64,000 bases of DNA from Micrococcaceae bacterium Sec5.1 (GCA_039636795.1 CP143430.1:4774001-4838000); one strand, 5' to 3'. Counted from the stretch's first letter, positions 51,688-60,989 are shown. Translations and numbers: made by a program. The notes: generated from the sequence alone by a model not told the origin.

Positions 51688-52644
51688 ATGCGGATCGCTG
51701 TCTACGCATTCGATGACGTCACGATGTTTCATCTGGCGGTTCCGCAGATGGTTTTCGACGAGGTCACACGGCAAGGGCTGGCTGAGTGGACCACGGTGCT
51801 CTTCTCAGACGAGGCGGGCCATATTCGAACCACCGAGGGTTATCAATTAGGGGAAATCCAGGGGCCGGATGCCGCAGAGCAGGCAGACGTTGTGGTTGTG
51901 CCGTCGTGGTTCGCGGACGGACGTGAAACCAGCGAGACTCTACGCAAGATCCTTCAACAGGCTCACGAGCGCGGCGTAACTATCCTGGGGCTTTGCCTTG
52001 GCACGATCCCCGTCGCGGATGCCGGCCTCCTCAGCGGACGTTCTGCCGTCACACATTGGCAGGCCTTTGACACCCTTGCCAACCGGCACCCAGATGTCTT
52101 CCTCGATCAAAGAGTGCTCTACATCGATCACGGAGACGTGTTGACTTCCGCGGGGACAGCATCCGGACTGGATGCTTGCCTCCACTTGGTTCGGGGCCGG
52201 CTGGGGGCGGAGGCAGCGAATCGAATTGCGCGCAGCCTGGTCATCGCTCCACACCGTGAGGGCGGGCAGGCGCAGTACATTGAGCACCCCCTTCCACCTC
52301 GCTCCTCGGATGATCCTATGGCGCGCCTGCTGGACTGGGCCCTGGGCCGACTCGGCGAGGACCTCAGCATCGATCGCCTCGCAGCCCAGGCCCACATGAG
52401 TCGCCGAACCTTCGTCCGCACTTTCCGTGCCTCAACAGGAACAACACCTTCCGCATGGATACGCACACGACGACTCGATGCTGCCCGGCGATTGCTGGAA
52501 ACCACAGACATGTCCGTAGATCAGATTGCGGCTGACTGCGGATTTGGCAGCCCCGTGACGCTCCGGCAGAACTTCGCAAGCGCGTTTGCCATCACACCCA
52601 CCGAATACAGACGCACCTTTGACGCTCAGTCAGCGCCCGCCTGA
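51688..52644 (+). CDS. GlxA-type regulator: DJ-1/PfpI domain plus AraC HTH
   Basis: 318 residues from ATG 51688 (GAGGAGG upstream). N-terminal class I glutamine amidotransferase-like/DJ-1 domain (about 1-185) with the nucleophile-elbow Cys in GLCLGTIPVADAGLL; C-terminal AraC double HTH (about 215-310: LSIDRLAAQAHMSRRTFVRT, MSVDQIAADCGFGSPVTLRQ). Typical of regulators of small amide, polyamine or osmolyte metabolism. Probable activator of the divergent isochorismatase gene. Confidence 0.9.
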   Translation: MRIAVYAFDDVTMFHLAVPQMVFDEVTRQGLAEWTTVLFSDEAGHIRTTEGYQLGEIQGPDAAEQADVVVVPSWFADGRETSETLRKILQQAHERGVTILGLCLGTIPVADAGLLSGRSAVTHWQAFDTLANRHPDVFLDQRVLYIDHGDVLTSAGTASGLDACLHLVRGRLGAEAANRIARSLVIAPHREGGQAQYIEHPLPPRSSDDPMARLLDWALGRLGEDLSIDRLAAQAHMSRRTFVRTFRASTGTTPSAWIRTRRLDAARRLLETTDMSVDQIAADCGFGSPVTLRQNFASAFAITPTEYRRTFDAQSAPA

Positions 52645-52701
52645 AACGTAAGATGAGACCCAAGACCTGTCTGCCATATATTTCTCCGGGAGCCCCCTAA
52701 A

Positions 52702-53292
52702 GTGCCAAAGATTGTGGACCACGATCAACGACGCCTCGAACTGGTGGACGCAACCTGGCGGATCATTGCAAGGCTGGGCATTGAAGGCGCCACCATGCGG
52801 GAAATCGCCGAAGAAGCCGGCTTCGCCAACGGCGCCCTCAAGCCCTACTTTCCCACCAAGGACCTGCTGCTGACGTCAGCTTTCGGGCACGTTTTCAACC
52901 GCACCAACCAGCGCATCGCCGCCGTGACCTCGGGCTTATCCGGCATCGCCGCCCTCCGCGCCTTCTGCGCCGAAGTCCTGCCACTGGACGAGGAACGCGT
53001 CAACGAAGCCCGCATCGTTATCCCGTTTTGGCAGAAGGCACTCAACGACGCCGAGATGGCAGCCCTGCACAGCGAGTCCATGAACCAGTGGCACAACACC
53101 ATCACGGCACATGCGGCAGCAGCCCGCGCGGCCGGCGAGATTGCCGCCCCCATTGGGGATGCCGCCGTCGCCGATCATCTGCTCAACTTGATGCTGGGCG
53201 CCCAGATCGTGGCGGCACTTTCCCCCGCAGAGCACTTTGCCCATGACCTTGAAGGGCAGCTGGACAACTATCTGACGCTGCTGGCTGGCTAG
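52702..53292 (+). CDS. TetR-family regulator, BetI-like
   Basis: 196 residues, GTG start with GGGAG upstream. HTH EGATMREIAEEAGFANGALK and KPYFPTKDLLL; the C-terminal domain resembles BetI-type (TetR_C_6) ligand domains. Its stop codon abuts the stop of the convergent LysE gene with no base between (TAGCTA). Could control the neighbouring aldehyde dehydrogenase; this is positional inference. Confidence 0.85.
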   Translation: MPKIVDHDQRRLELVDATWRIIARLGIEGATMREIAEEAGFANGALKPYFPTKDLLLTSAFGHVFNRTNQRIAAVTSGLSGIAALRAFCAEVLPLDEERVNEARIVIPFWQKALNDAEMAALHSESMNQWHNTITAHAAAARAAGEIAAPIGDAAVADHLLNLMLGAQIVAALSPAEHFAHDLEGQLDNYLTLLAG

Positions 53293-53928
53293 CTAACTGG
53301 TGGCGCCTGATGCCACCACGCCAACGCCCAGTCCGGCGATAACCCCGCTGCTGACACGCTCGACGGCGGTACTCACCTTGGGGCGCTTGAGCCACCGCAT
53401 CGCCTTGAACGCCACCACTGCGATCATCGAGAGGTAGGCAAAGGCAATGACGGCAACCACGATGCCCAGGATGAGTGACGTGCCCATGGTGTCGCCGCCG
53501 TGCGGGATGAACTGCGGGACCACAGCCAGGTAGAACAGGCCCACCTTGGGGTTGAGCAGCGTGGAGAGCGCTCCTGCCCCCAGTGCCGCAAGCCGGCTGT
53601 ACGGGAGGGGCGCTTCCGAGTCTGCTCCGCCTGCCGTGGCAGCTTTACGGGACTTGATGAACGAAGAAACGCCGAGGTACAGCAAGTACAAGCCGCCCGC
53701 GATCTTCAGCCACCGGAAGAGCTCCGCCGACTGTTCCAACAGCGCGGCCAATCCGATACCCACCAAAGCAGCCCACACAATCGCGGCACCTGCGGATCCA
53801 GCCGCCGCAGCGATCCCGGCACTGGGCCAGTTCAGGGCAATACGCAGGACCAGGAACGTATCGGGGCCCGGGGTCACGGAGAGGACCAGGCAGAGACCGG
53901 CGAAGGCGGCGAGGGATGCAAGAGTCAC
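53293..53928 (-). CDS. LysE/RhtB-family exporter
   Basis: 211 residues with six TM segments. LSVTPGPDTFLVLRIAL near the N-terminus and LNPKVGLFYLAVVPQF are the LysE/RhtB signatures. Exports amino acids or related metabolites across the cytoplasmic membrane. Convergent and stop-to-stop with the TetR gene; divergent from the aldehyde dehydrogenase gene across about 160 bp in which no other gene is seen. Confidence 0.9.
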   Translation of the reverse strand: MTLASLAAFAGLCLVLSVTPGPDTFLVLRIALNWPSAGIAAAAGSAGAAIVWAALVGIGLAALLEQSAELFRWLKIAGGLYLLYLGVSSFIKSRKAATAGGADSEAPLPYSRLAALGAGALSTLLNPKVGLFYLAVVPQFIPHGGDTMGTSLILGIVVAVIAFAYLSMIAVVAFKAMRWLKRPKVSTAVERVSSGVIAGLGVGVVASGATS

Positions 53929-54090
53929 CCGCCAAATTATCCGGTACGAAAGGGGCCGAGGGAAAGCGTTCGCTTCGCGTCAAGGGCTGTTCGTGCATAG
54001 ACAAGGCGACTCAGCGTGACGCCAACCACACTGGAATCATCGCCGCGTGCCTCAACGGCCGCCAAGACTTACTACCCGAGCGGAGTACCA

Positions 54091-55503
54091 ATGGAGACTT
54101 ACGACGCCCTGCTGGCCTCGATCACCCCGGCCACCGGCCAGAACAGCCGCACGATTCTTGACCCTGCAACGGGTGAGGCTGTCGGTGAAGCCCCCGTCCA
54201 CACCGTTGAAGATCTTGACGCCGCTGTTGCAGCTGCCGCAGCTGCACAGCCGGCCTGGGCTGCCTTGGGCCACGACGCGCGGTCCGCTGCACTCATGAAG
54301 GCCGCCGACGCCGTCGAACGCTCTGCTGAAGAACTCGCCCAATTGCTCTCCCGCGAGCAGGGCAAGCCGCTCAATGGCCCGAACGCCCGCTTCGAAGTCG
54401 GCGCTTGCGCCGCATGGCTCCGCGCAACGGCTGCCACGCCGCTGGACCCTGAAACCGTAGTGGACGACGGCGAAACCCGCGCCGAACTGCACTACCGGCC
54501 CATCGGCGTCGTGGGTGCCATCGGACCCTGGAATTGGCCCATGATGATCACCGTCTGGCAGATCGCCCCTGCCCTCCGGATGGGCAACGCAGTGGTGGTC
54601 AAGCCCTCCGAATACACTCCTCTGTCCGTGCTGGCATTGGCCGCAATCATCAACCAGGAACTGCCCGAGGGATTGCTGTCGGTGGTGTCCGGTGGCCGCG
54701 ACGTCGGCGCCCGGCTTGCTGAGCACCCGGCCATTGGCAAGGTCATGTTCACCGGCTCAACCGCCACAGGCAAGGCGATCATCCGTTCCTCGGCGGATAC
54801 GATCAAGCGCCTCACGCTGGAACTCGGCGGCAACGACGCCGGCATTGTGCTCCCCGACGCCGACCCGAAAGCCATCGCCGAGGGCCTGTTCTGGGGTGCG
54901 TTCATCAACACAGGCCAGACTTGTGCCGCGCTGAAGCGCCTCTACGTCCACGACTCGCTGTACGAGGCAGTGTGTACGGAACTGGCAGCTGTTGCGGGTG
55001 CAATGCCGATGGGCAATGGCTTGGACGAGAACAACGTCCTTGGCCCGCTGCAGAACCGCCAGCAGTACGACATCGTGGCCCGACTGGTGGAGGCTGCCCG
55101 CGCATCCGGGGCCCGCGTCCTCCTCGGTGGCAACCCCGACGCCGATCAGCCCGGCAACTTCTACCCCACGACCCTGGTGGCCGACATCGACAACGACAAC
55201 CCGCTGGTGGCCGAGGAACAGTTCGGCCCTGCCCTGCCGATCATCCGGTACAGCACTGTTGACGAGGCCGTCGCCAAAGCAAACGCGCTCGACGTCGGAC
55301 TGGGCGCCTCAGTCTGGTCCTCCGACGTGGCTGCCGCCCGCGAGGTTGCCTCCCGTATCCAGGCCGGAACCGTATGGATCAACAAGCACGGCGCAGTGGA
55401 CCCCCGCATCCCGTTCGGTGGCGCAAAGCAGTCCGGCTATGGCTTGGAGTTCGGCGCGGAAGGCCTCAAGGCCCTGGGCGTTCCGCAGATCATCAACGGC
55501 TGA
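54091..55503 (+). CDS. Aldehyde dehydrogenase (NAD(P)-dependent)
   Basis: 470 residues from ATG 54091, preceded by GGAG 5 nt upstream; the longer open frame to 54016 lacks such a site. Motifs: IGPWNWPMMITVWQIAPALR (cofactor), FTGSTATGK, catalytic Glu in LELGGND and nucleophile Cys in NTGQTCAALKR, then WINKHGAVDPRIPFGGAKQS. Oxidises an aldehyde to the acid. It could process aldehydes made by amine oxidases, but it is not linked to the oxidase operon. Confidence 0.93.
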   Translation: METYDALLASITPATGQNSRTILDPATGEAVGEAPVHTVEDLDAAVAAAAAAQPAWAALGHDARSAALMKAADAVERSAEELAQLLSREQGKPLNGPNARFEVGACAAWLRATAATPLDPETVVDDGETRAELHYRPIGVVGAIGPWNWPMMITVWQIAPALRMGNAVVVKPSEYTPLSVLALAAIINQELPEGLLSVVSGGRDVGARLAEHPAIGKVMFTGSTATGKAIIRSSADTIKRLTLELGGNDAGIVLPDADPKAIAEGLFWGAFINTGQTCAALKRLYVHDSLYEAVCTELAAVAGAMPMGNGLDENNVLGPLQNRQQYDIVARLVEAARASGARVLLGGNPDADQPGNFYPTTLVADIDNDNPLVAEEQFGPALPIIRYSTVDEAVAKANALDVGLGASVWSSDVAAAREVASRIQAGTVWINKHGAVDPRIPFGGAKQSGYGLEFGAEGLKALGVPQIING

Positions 55504-55511
55504 TTTTGCCC

Positions 55512-55573
55512 CAACTGACTGGCATTAGTGGTTGTTATAGGCCCTTATTCCAACCACTAATGCCAGTCAGTTG
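55512..55573. repeat. 62-bp dispersed palindromic element, copy 2
   Basis: Arms 55512-55534 and 55551-55573 are perfect 23-bp inverted repeats (CAACTGACTGGCATTAGTGG core) around a 16-nt loop. The right arm is identical to that of copy 1 at 1062-1084; the loops differ in sequence but not in length. Confidence 0.9.
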
Positions 55574-55631
55574 CGTTTTCGCTGGCCAGACGGTGGACAC
55601 TTTTGCGCAGCCCTATGCTCCGCGTGAAAGC

Positions 55632-56498
55632 ATGAGCACCATGGCCCAGAAGATTGCGTATCAAGGTGAACCGGGAGCCAACTCGGATCTCGCGTGCAAG
55701 GAAATGTTCCCCGAACTCGAAAGCGTGCCGTGCGCCAGCTTTGAGGACGCGTTTGAACTGGTTTCCACGGGCGAAGTCGAGCTGGCAATGATCCCGATTG
55801 AGAATTCCATCGCCGGACGTGTGGCTGACATCCACGTGCTGCTCCCGCAGTCCAAGCTGCAAATCGTGGGCGAGTACTTCCTGCCGATCCGATTCGACCT
55901 CTTGGGCATTCCAGGCAGCACGATTGAAGGCGCAACAGAGGTTCACAGCCATATCCATGCTTTGGGTCAGTGCCGCAAGATCATCCGTGAAGCCGGCCTC
56001 AAGCCAGTCATCGCCGGAGACACTGCCGGATCAGCCAGGGAAGTGCGCGACTGGAACGATCCCCGCAAGCTTTCCCTCGCTCCTCCACTGGCCGCAGGCT
56101 TGTACGGTCTGGATGTTCTGGCCTCCGGCGTCGAGGATGACCCCACCAACACCACCCGCTTTGTGGTTCTGGCGAGGGAACGCGAAATCCCCACCAAGGA
56201 GGAGCTCCCCGGTCCCGCGATCACAAGCTTCGTGTTCCGTGTGCGCAACGTCCCCTCAGCGCTCTACAAAGCGCTGGGTGGTTTTGCGACCAACGGCCTG
56301 AACATGACCCGGCTTGAGAGCTACATGGTGGGCAACGAGTTCGCGGCCACCATGTTCATCTCTGACGTCGAAGGCCACCCTGCGGATGCACGTCTCCGCC
56401 GGGCGCTGGAGGAGCTGGAATTCTTCACCACGGAGGTGCGGATTCTGGGCGTCTATGCCGCCGATGGTTATCGCGAACGGAACACCGTCAACGCCTAG
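55632..56498 (+). CDS. pheA: Prephenate dehydratase
   Basis: 288 residues. PDT domain (about 1-190) with YQGEPGANSDLAC, PIENSIAGRVADIHVLLP and the catalytic TRF in NTTRFVVLAR; ACT domain (about 205-280) with GGFATNGLNMTRLESYMVG. Converts prephenate to phenylpyruvate. The phenylalanine-binding ESRP motif of the ACT domain is replaced by ESYM, and the overall sequence pattern is that of alphaproteobacterial PheA rather than the usual actinobacterial form. Starts at ATG 55632 (or 55641), 58 bp after the dispersed repeat. Confidence 0.92.
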   Translation: MSTMAQKIAYQGEPGANSDLACKEMFPELESVPCASFEDAFELVSTGEVELAMIPIENSIAGRVADIHVLLPQSKLQIVGEYFLPIRFDLLGIPGSTIEGATEVHSHIHALGQCRKIIREAGLKPVIAGDTAGSAREVRDWNDPRKLSLAPPLAAGLYGLDVLASGVEDDPTNTTRFVVLAREREIPTKEELPGPAITSFVFRVRNVPSALYKALGGFATNGLNMTRLESYMVGNEFAATMFISDVEGHPADARLRRALEELEFFTTEVRILGVYAADGYRERNTVNA

Positions 56499-56501
56499 CT
56501 G

Positions 56502-57884
56502 CTAATTCCCGGAGCGGCCGTGCGCGAGTCCAGTCGGGAAGCCGAGGAAAGCTGGTTCGGGTGCTGCGCAGCAGCCCGACTGCACTTCTATGGTTACAGC
56601 CGTGGCGGCCGTGGCGGGAACATCGCAGCTGGTCCCGGCGTCGGTTGAGCAGACTCCAGTTTCGGGCAATTCCAGATGCACCGTGTCCGCCGCTTGGTGG
56701 TCACCAGCCAGTGCAGCGGCGACTGAACGGACCTGCTCATAGCCCGTGGCCAGCAGGAAGGTCGGGGCACGGCCATAAGACTTCATTCCCACGATGTAGA
56801 AGTCTTTCTCTGGATGTGCCAGCACCTTGGCACCGTGTGGAGGGACAGTGCCGCAGGAGTGGAATTCGGGGTCAATCAGTGGGCCGAGCTCGGTGGGTGC
56901 CTCAACGGCAGGATCGAGGTTGAGACGGAGTTCGCGCAGGATCTCCAGATCCGGGCGGAAGCCGGTGCACGGAACGATGACATCGACATCCAGCGTGCGT
57001 CCGTCAACAGATTCAACGCTCACACCGGAATCGAGCGTTTTCAGGCCAGCTATGCCGAAACGTGTGTGCAGTTCTATGCTTCCGGCCTCGACGAGCCGAC
57101 GAAGCCTGGCGCCGAGCTGACCCCGGGCGGGCAATCCGTCCGCGGCTCCGCCACCGTAGACCTTATCTGCAGATCCGCCTCGCACGGCCCACAAGATCCG
57201 GGTATTGGGTTCGTCCTTGGAGAGGTCGGCCAAATTGATCAGGGTGTTCGCAGCCGAGTGTCCAGCGCCCACCACGAGGACACGGCGGCCGGCAAAGCTG
57301 CTCCGGTCCCGCCCTGTGACGTCAGGAAGGGGCGTGGATATGCGGTCCGCCGCAGTCTCTTCGCCAATGGCGGGCAGGCCTGAGGTGCCCAGTGGATTGC
57401 GGATTGACCATGTTCCTGAGGCGTCGATGACGGCAGCGACAACATGATCACGGGTTTCGCCGCCTTCGTGCTCCACCCTGACCAGGAAAGGAGTGCTGTC
57501 CCGGTCACGGACGTGGGTCTTGTCCAGCCCTAGGCGGGTAACTGCGATAACGCGGGCGCCAGTCTGCAACCGGGACGCCATGACGGGCATAGCTGCCAGC
57601 GGGGTGAGGTAGTTGTCGATGAGTTCCCGGCCATAAGGCAGTGCCGTGGGGCGGGGAGATTCCCAGCCTGATTGTTCCAAGAGGCGGACGGCGGCGGCAT
57701 CGATGTTGAACCGCCAGGGTGAAAAGAGCCGGATGTGGCGCCATTGTTCGATGGCGGCACCTGCAGCGGGTCCAGATTCGAAGATGACTGGTTCGAGGCC
57801 ACGTTCGAGCAAGTGCGCTGCTGCGGCCAAACCGACCGGGCCGGCACCGATCACCGCGACCGGAAGCTTCTTCGCTGGCTCCAT
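56502..57884 (-). CDS. FAD/NAD(P)-dependent flavoprotein of the arsenic island (ArsO-like)
   Basis: 460 residues from ATG 57884 (AGAGGA upstream). FAD loop VIGAGPVGLAAAAHLLERG, a second dinucleotide loop VLVVGAGHSAANTLINLADL and a conserved VPCTGFRPD/FYIVGMKSYGRAP end. Flavin monooxygenase-type proteins of this kind recur in ars operons. The last 60 residues are a Cys-containing tail (VCSTDAGTSC, SGCCAAP) that could bind arsenite. Last gene of the ACR3-arsC-trxB unit. The reaction is not known. Confidence 0.8.
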   Translation of the reverse strand: MEPAKKLPVAVIGAGPVGLAAAAHLLERGLEPVIFESGPAAGAAIEQWRHIRLFSPWRFNIDAAAVRLLEQSGWESPRPTALPYGRELIDNYLTPLAAMPVMASRLQTGARVIAVTRLGLDKTHVRDRDSTPFLVRVEHEGGETRDHVVAAVIDASGTWSIRNPLGTSGLPAIGEETAADRISTPLPDVTGRDRSSFAGRRVLVVGAGHSAANTLINLADLSKDEPNTRILWAVRGGSADKVYGGGAADGLPARGQLGARLRRLVEAGSIELHTRFGIAGLKTLDSGVSVESVDGRTLDVDVIVPCTGFRPDLEILRELRLNLDPAVEAPTELGPLIDPEFHSCGTVPPHGAKVLAHPEKDFYIVGMKSYGRAPTFLLATGYEQVRSVAAALAGDHQAADTVHLELPETGVCSTDAGTSCDVPATAATAVTIEVQSGCCAAPEPAFLGFPTGLAHGRSGN

Positions 57885-57929
57885 GGTGTCCTCTTTCATC
57901 GTTGAAAATGCTCAGGCGCTTAAGGATCC

Positions 57930-58919
57930 TCAGGCGTGGGTGGGTTCTTCCACGAGTGCCGTAGCTATGCTGTCTGCGTCCTCAAGTGCCGCCAGAAATC
58001 GTTCGGCATCCAGCGCTGCAGCACACCCCGTTCCGGCGGCGGTGATCGCCTGGCGGTACCGGTGATCCACGGCATCTCCGCATGCGAAGACCCCGGAGAG
58101 ATTGGTGCAGGTGGTGGGCGAATCGACTTTGATGTAACCCTCAGCGTCGAGGTCCACCTGCCCGGCAACAAGCTCGGTGCGGGGCAAATGACCGATGGCA
58201 ACGAAGATCCCTGTGGCAGCCTGTTCCCGGGTTTCTCCAGTGCGGGTATCAGTGAGAGTCACTCCGGTGACTTTGGTGTCGCCGTGGATCTTGGTGACGG
58301 CGGAGTTCCAGGCGAAGCTGATCTTGGGATTGTCCTTGGCGCGCTGGGCCATGATGCGCGAAGCACGGAGCTCACCCTTGCGGACCACGACAGTGACGGA
58401 CTTGCCGAAACGTGTCAGGAACGTGGCTTCTTCCATGGCAGAGTCTCCACCGCCGACCACGATGATGTCCTGTTCTCGGAAGAAGAAGCCGTCGCAGGTG
58501 GCGCACCAAGAGACGCCGTGCCCGCTGAGCTTTTTCTCTTCCGGCAGTCCAAGTTCCTTATAGGCAGAGCCGGTAGCAAGGATGACGGCGGGCGCTTCGT
58601 GCGTCTCGCCCGCACCGGTGACCACGCGCTTAAGGTGAGCTTTCAGATCAACTTCCGTGACGTCGTCGAACACGATGCGGGCGCCGAACTTCTCGGCCTG
58701 CTCCTGGAGTCCGTCCATCAACTCCGGGCCCTGGATACCGCCCGGGAAGCCGGGGAAGTTTTCCACCTCGGTGGTATTCATCAAAGCGCCACCCGCCGTG
58801 ACCGAACCGGCCAGGACGAGCGGTTTGAGCCCTGCCCGGGCGGCATAGATGGCCGCGGTGTAGCCGGCAGGGCCCGAGCCGATGATAATCAGTTGTTCAG
58901 CGCTGACGTCATTACTCAC
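57930..58919 (-). CDS. trxB: Thioredoxin reductase within the arsenic operon
   Basis: 329 residues. FAD loop [19 protein letters not shown], redox pair Cys139-Cys142 (WCATCDGF), NADPH loop [15 protein letters not shown] and FACGDAVD near the end. Transfers electrons from NADPH to thioredoxin. The neighbouring arsenate reductase has the cysteine pattern of thioredoxin-coupled enzymes, so this copy probably supplies its reducing power. No thioredoxin gene is present here. 28 bp from arsC. Confidence 0.93.
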   Translation of the reverse strand: MSNDVSAEQLIIIGSGPAGYTAAIYAARAGLKPLVLAGSVTAGGALMNTTEVENFPGFPGGIQGPELMDGLQEQAEKFGARIVFDDVTEVDLKAHLKRVVTGAGETHEAPAVILATGSAYKELGLPEEKKLSGHGVSWCATCDGFFFREQDIIVVGGGDSAMEEATFLTRFGKSVTVVVRKGELRASRIMAQRAKDNPKISFAWNSAVTKIHGDTKVTGVTLTDTRTGETREQAATGIFVAIGHLPRTELVAGQVDLDAEGYIKVDSPTTCTNLSGVFACGDAVDHRYRQAITAAGTGCAAALDAERFLAALEDADSIATALVEEPTHA

Positions 58920-58947
58920 GAGAATCTCTCCTATACGGGAAGCCGGA

Positions 58948-59370
58948 TCACTTGGACGCAGGGATGAGGGAGTCGATCAGGCCCTCGATGCGCGTCTTTA
59001 TTTCATCCCTAATAGGCCGGACCGCGTCAACACCCTGGCCAGCGGGGTCTTCCAGGACCCAGTCTTCATACCGCTTGCCGGGGAAGTACGGGCATTCATC
59101 ACCGCAGCCCATGGTGATGACGACGTCGGATTCCTTGACGGCTTTGGTGGTGAGTACCTTGGGGATTTCGGCGGACATGTCGATGCCCAGTTCGGCCATG
59201 GCCTCGACGGCGGCCGGGTTGACCTTGTCGGCTGGCTGGGAACCGGCGGAACGGACCTCGATCTCCCCCTTGGCGAGGGTGGTCAGGAACGCGGCGGCCA
59301 TCTGGGATCGGCCGGCATTGTGGACGCAGACGAACAGGACGGAGGGCTTCTTGTTGGTTTCAGTGGTCAT
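58948..59370 (-). CDS. arsC: Arsenate reductase, thioredoxin-coupled LMW-phosphatase type
   Basis: 140 residues. P-loop CVHNAGRS (CX5R; Cys15, Arg21) and a second cysteine pair Cys89/Cys93 in [12 protein letters not shown] match the three-cysteine relay of thioredoxin-dependent arsenate reductases. Reduces arsenate to arsenite for export by ACR3. The start overlaps the end of the ACR3 gene by 11 bp. Confidence 0.94.
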   Translation of the reverse strand: MTTETNKKPSVLFVCVHNAGRSQMAAAFLTTLAKGEIEVRSAGSQPADKVNPAAVEAMAELGIDMSAEIPKVLTTKAVKESDVVITMGCGDECPYFPGKRYEDWVLEDPAGQGVDAVRPIRDEIKTRIEGLIDSLIPASK

Positions 59371-60415
59371 GCTTCTCCTCCAAGGGTGGGGCAGCGATCA
59401 TTGCGGGAGTGAAATAGCGCTTGCGTGCCCAGAGGGCTACATAGACAAGTGCAACAAGTACGGGTACTTCAATCAAGGGCCCAACGACGCCGGCAAGCGC
59501 CTGGCCGGACGCGACGCCGAAGGTACCAATGGCCACGGCGATGGCCAATTCAAAGTTGTTGCCAGCCGCAGTGAAGGCGAGTGTGACGGTTTTGGCGTAA
59601 CCGAGGTTCAGCCATTTGCCCAACGCGATCCCGGCCCCGAATACCACGAGGAAGTAAACCAGCAGTGGCAGCGCGATCCGGAGGACATCCAACGGTCGCG
59701 TCATGATATTTCCACCCTGCAAGGCGAAAAGCAGCGTGATGGTGAACAACAACCCGTACAGCGCCCAGGGCCCGATCCTTGGAAGCAAGTGGGCCTCATA
59801 CCAGTCGCGGCCCTTCGCCAGTTCGCCCAGCCTTCGGGTGAGGAAGCCGGCTAGCAGTGGAATGCCCAGGAAGACCAGTACTGATGCCGTGATGGCCCAG
59901 AAGGAGAAGTCCGCGCTGGTGGTGGGCAGGCCCAGGAGGGCTGGCAGCCACTGGAGGTAGAACCAGCCAAGGCCTCCGAATGCGATCACTTGGAATACCG
60001 AATTAATAAATACCAGCACGGCAGCTGATTCTCGATCTCCGCAAGCGAGGTCGTTCCAGATCATCACCATGGCGATACAGCGGGCCAAGCCGACGATGAT
60101 GAGTCCTGTGCGGTATTCGGGCAGGTCAGGAAGGAAAATCCACGCCAACCCGAACATGAACGCTGGAGCTAAAAACCAGTTGATCACCAAGGAGGTAACC
60201 ATCAGCCGACGATCCGTCAGCGCTTTGCCCGCTTGGTCGTATCGCACTTTCGCCAGGACCGGATACATCATGACCAATAACCCGACGGCAATTGGCAAGG
60301 ACACCTCGCCAACTTTCACGGCTTCCAGCCACGAATTGAGGCCCGGGACGAGACCTCCCAAAATCAGGCCCAGCGCCATGGCGGCGATGATCCATACCGG
60401 CAGCAAACGGTCCAC
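59360..60415 (-). CDS. acr3: ACR3-family arsenite exporter
   Basis: 351 residues as drawn from GTG 60415, ten TM segments. VGLARCIAMVMIWNDLACGD and FTAAGNNFELAIAVAIGTFG carry the conserved Cys and Glu of ACR3. Exports arsenite using the proton gradient. The N-terminus is doubtful: in the same frame, codons upstream (about 60416-60465) still read like ACR3 (KPEGGAAVVGRLSAVDR), but no in-frame start exists before a stop. A GTG at 60486 with AGGAG upstream begins in another frame. A small frameshift is suspected. Confidence 0.9.
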   Translation of the reverse strand: MDRLLPVWIIAAMALGLILGGLVPGLNSWLEAVKVGEVSLPIAVGLLVMMYPVLAKVRYDQAGKALTDRRLMVTSLVINWFLAPAFMFGLAWIFLPDLPEYRTGLIIVGLARCIAMVMIWNDLACGDRESAAVLVFINSVFQVIAFGGLGWFYLQWLPALLGLPTTSADFSFWAITASVLVFLGIPLLAGFLTRRLGELAKGRDWYEAHLLPRIGPWALYGLLFTITLLFALQGGNIMTRPLDVLRIALPLLVYFLVVFGAGIALGKWLNLGYAKTVTLAFTAAGNNFELAIAVAIGTFGVASGQALAGVVGPLIEVPVLVALVYVALWARKRYFTPAMIAAPPLEEKHDH

Positions 60416-60538
60416 TGCCGAAAGCCGTCCTACGACGGCGGCACCGCCTTCAGGCTTACGGGCTGTGGTCTGCTCGGCGTGCTCACTAGGCTCCTGGAAT
60501 TCTGCCCGGCAACAGCCAAGGCATTAGATTGATGAAGT

Positions 60539-60578
60539 TCGATATAAGTATCAGCATCTATATCGATGATTGTCAATC
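60539..60578 (-). promoter_or_regulatory. ars operator and promoter of the ACR3 operon
   Basis: TCGATATA-N12-TATATCGA (60539-60566) is a perfect 8-bp inverted repeat. On the minus strand TTGACA (60576-60571), an 18-nt spacer and GATACT (60552-60547) form a promoter that the repeat covers. GATTG-T-CAATC (60568-60578) is a second palindrome over the -35. Both fit ArsR binding and release by arsenite. Confidence 0.65.
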
Positions 60579-60596
60579 TATGTGCATAATGGATGT

Positions 60597-60989
60597 ATGG
60601 ACTCCCCGCAAACCCTTCAACGGCTACACGCGGACGAGCTCCCAGCTGTGGATGGGCCGGCAAGTGCTGGCGATGAAGCTTGCTGCGAGCCTTCAGCCCA
60701 GCCGTCCCTCGATGCCTATGAGGCCCAGGTCCGCGCCTCCGTGTTTAAGGCACTGGCCGATCCCAACCGGCTCCGCCTGTTGTCCATCGTCAAAAGCGCG
60801 GACGGCGGCGAAGCGTGCGTCTGCGATCTCACCGAGCCCCTGGACCTCGGCCAGCCGACGGTCTCACACCACCTGAAGATCCTGGTGGATGCCGGTCTCC
60901 TGCACCGCGAAAAGCGGGGCACATGGGCGTACTACTCCTTGGTCCCGGGTGCCATTGAGCGGACTTCCGGCCTGCTGGAGACCCTGTGA
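60597..60989 (+). CDS. arsR: ArsR-family arsenite-responsive repressor
   Basis: 130 residues from ATG 60597. Winged HTH (FKALADPNRLRLLSIVKSAD, LDLGQPTVSHHLKILVDAGL). Cys74 and Cys76 in EACVCDL form the classic arsenite site; an additional Cys29-Cys30 pair lies in the N-terminal extension (DEACCEPS) and may supply a third thiol. Divergent from ACR3-arsC-trxB; overlaps the ArsN-like gene by 4 bp. Confidence 0.93.
   Translation: MDSPQTLQRLHADELPAVDGPASAGDEACCEPSAQPSLDAYEAQVRASVFKALADPNRLRLLSIVKSADGGEACVCDLTEPLDLGQPTVSHHLKILVDAGLLHREKRGTWAYYSLVPGAIERTSGLLETL

Noticed and set aside
53287..53298. Zero-gap convergent stops (TAGCTA) as a designed overlap
   Set aside because: Back-to-back stops are common in dense genomes and nothing else in the region suggests function.
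54016..54090. Upstream extension of the aldehyde dehydrogenase
   Set aside because: The added 25 residues are low-complexity and have no ribosome-binding site, whereas ATG 54091 has GGAG at ideal spacing.
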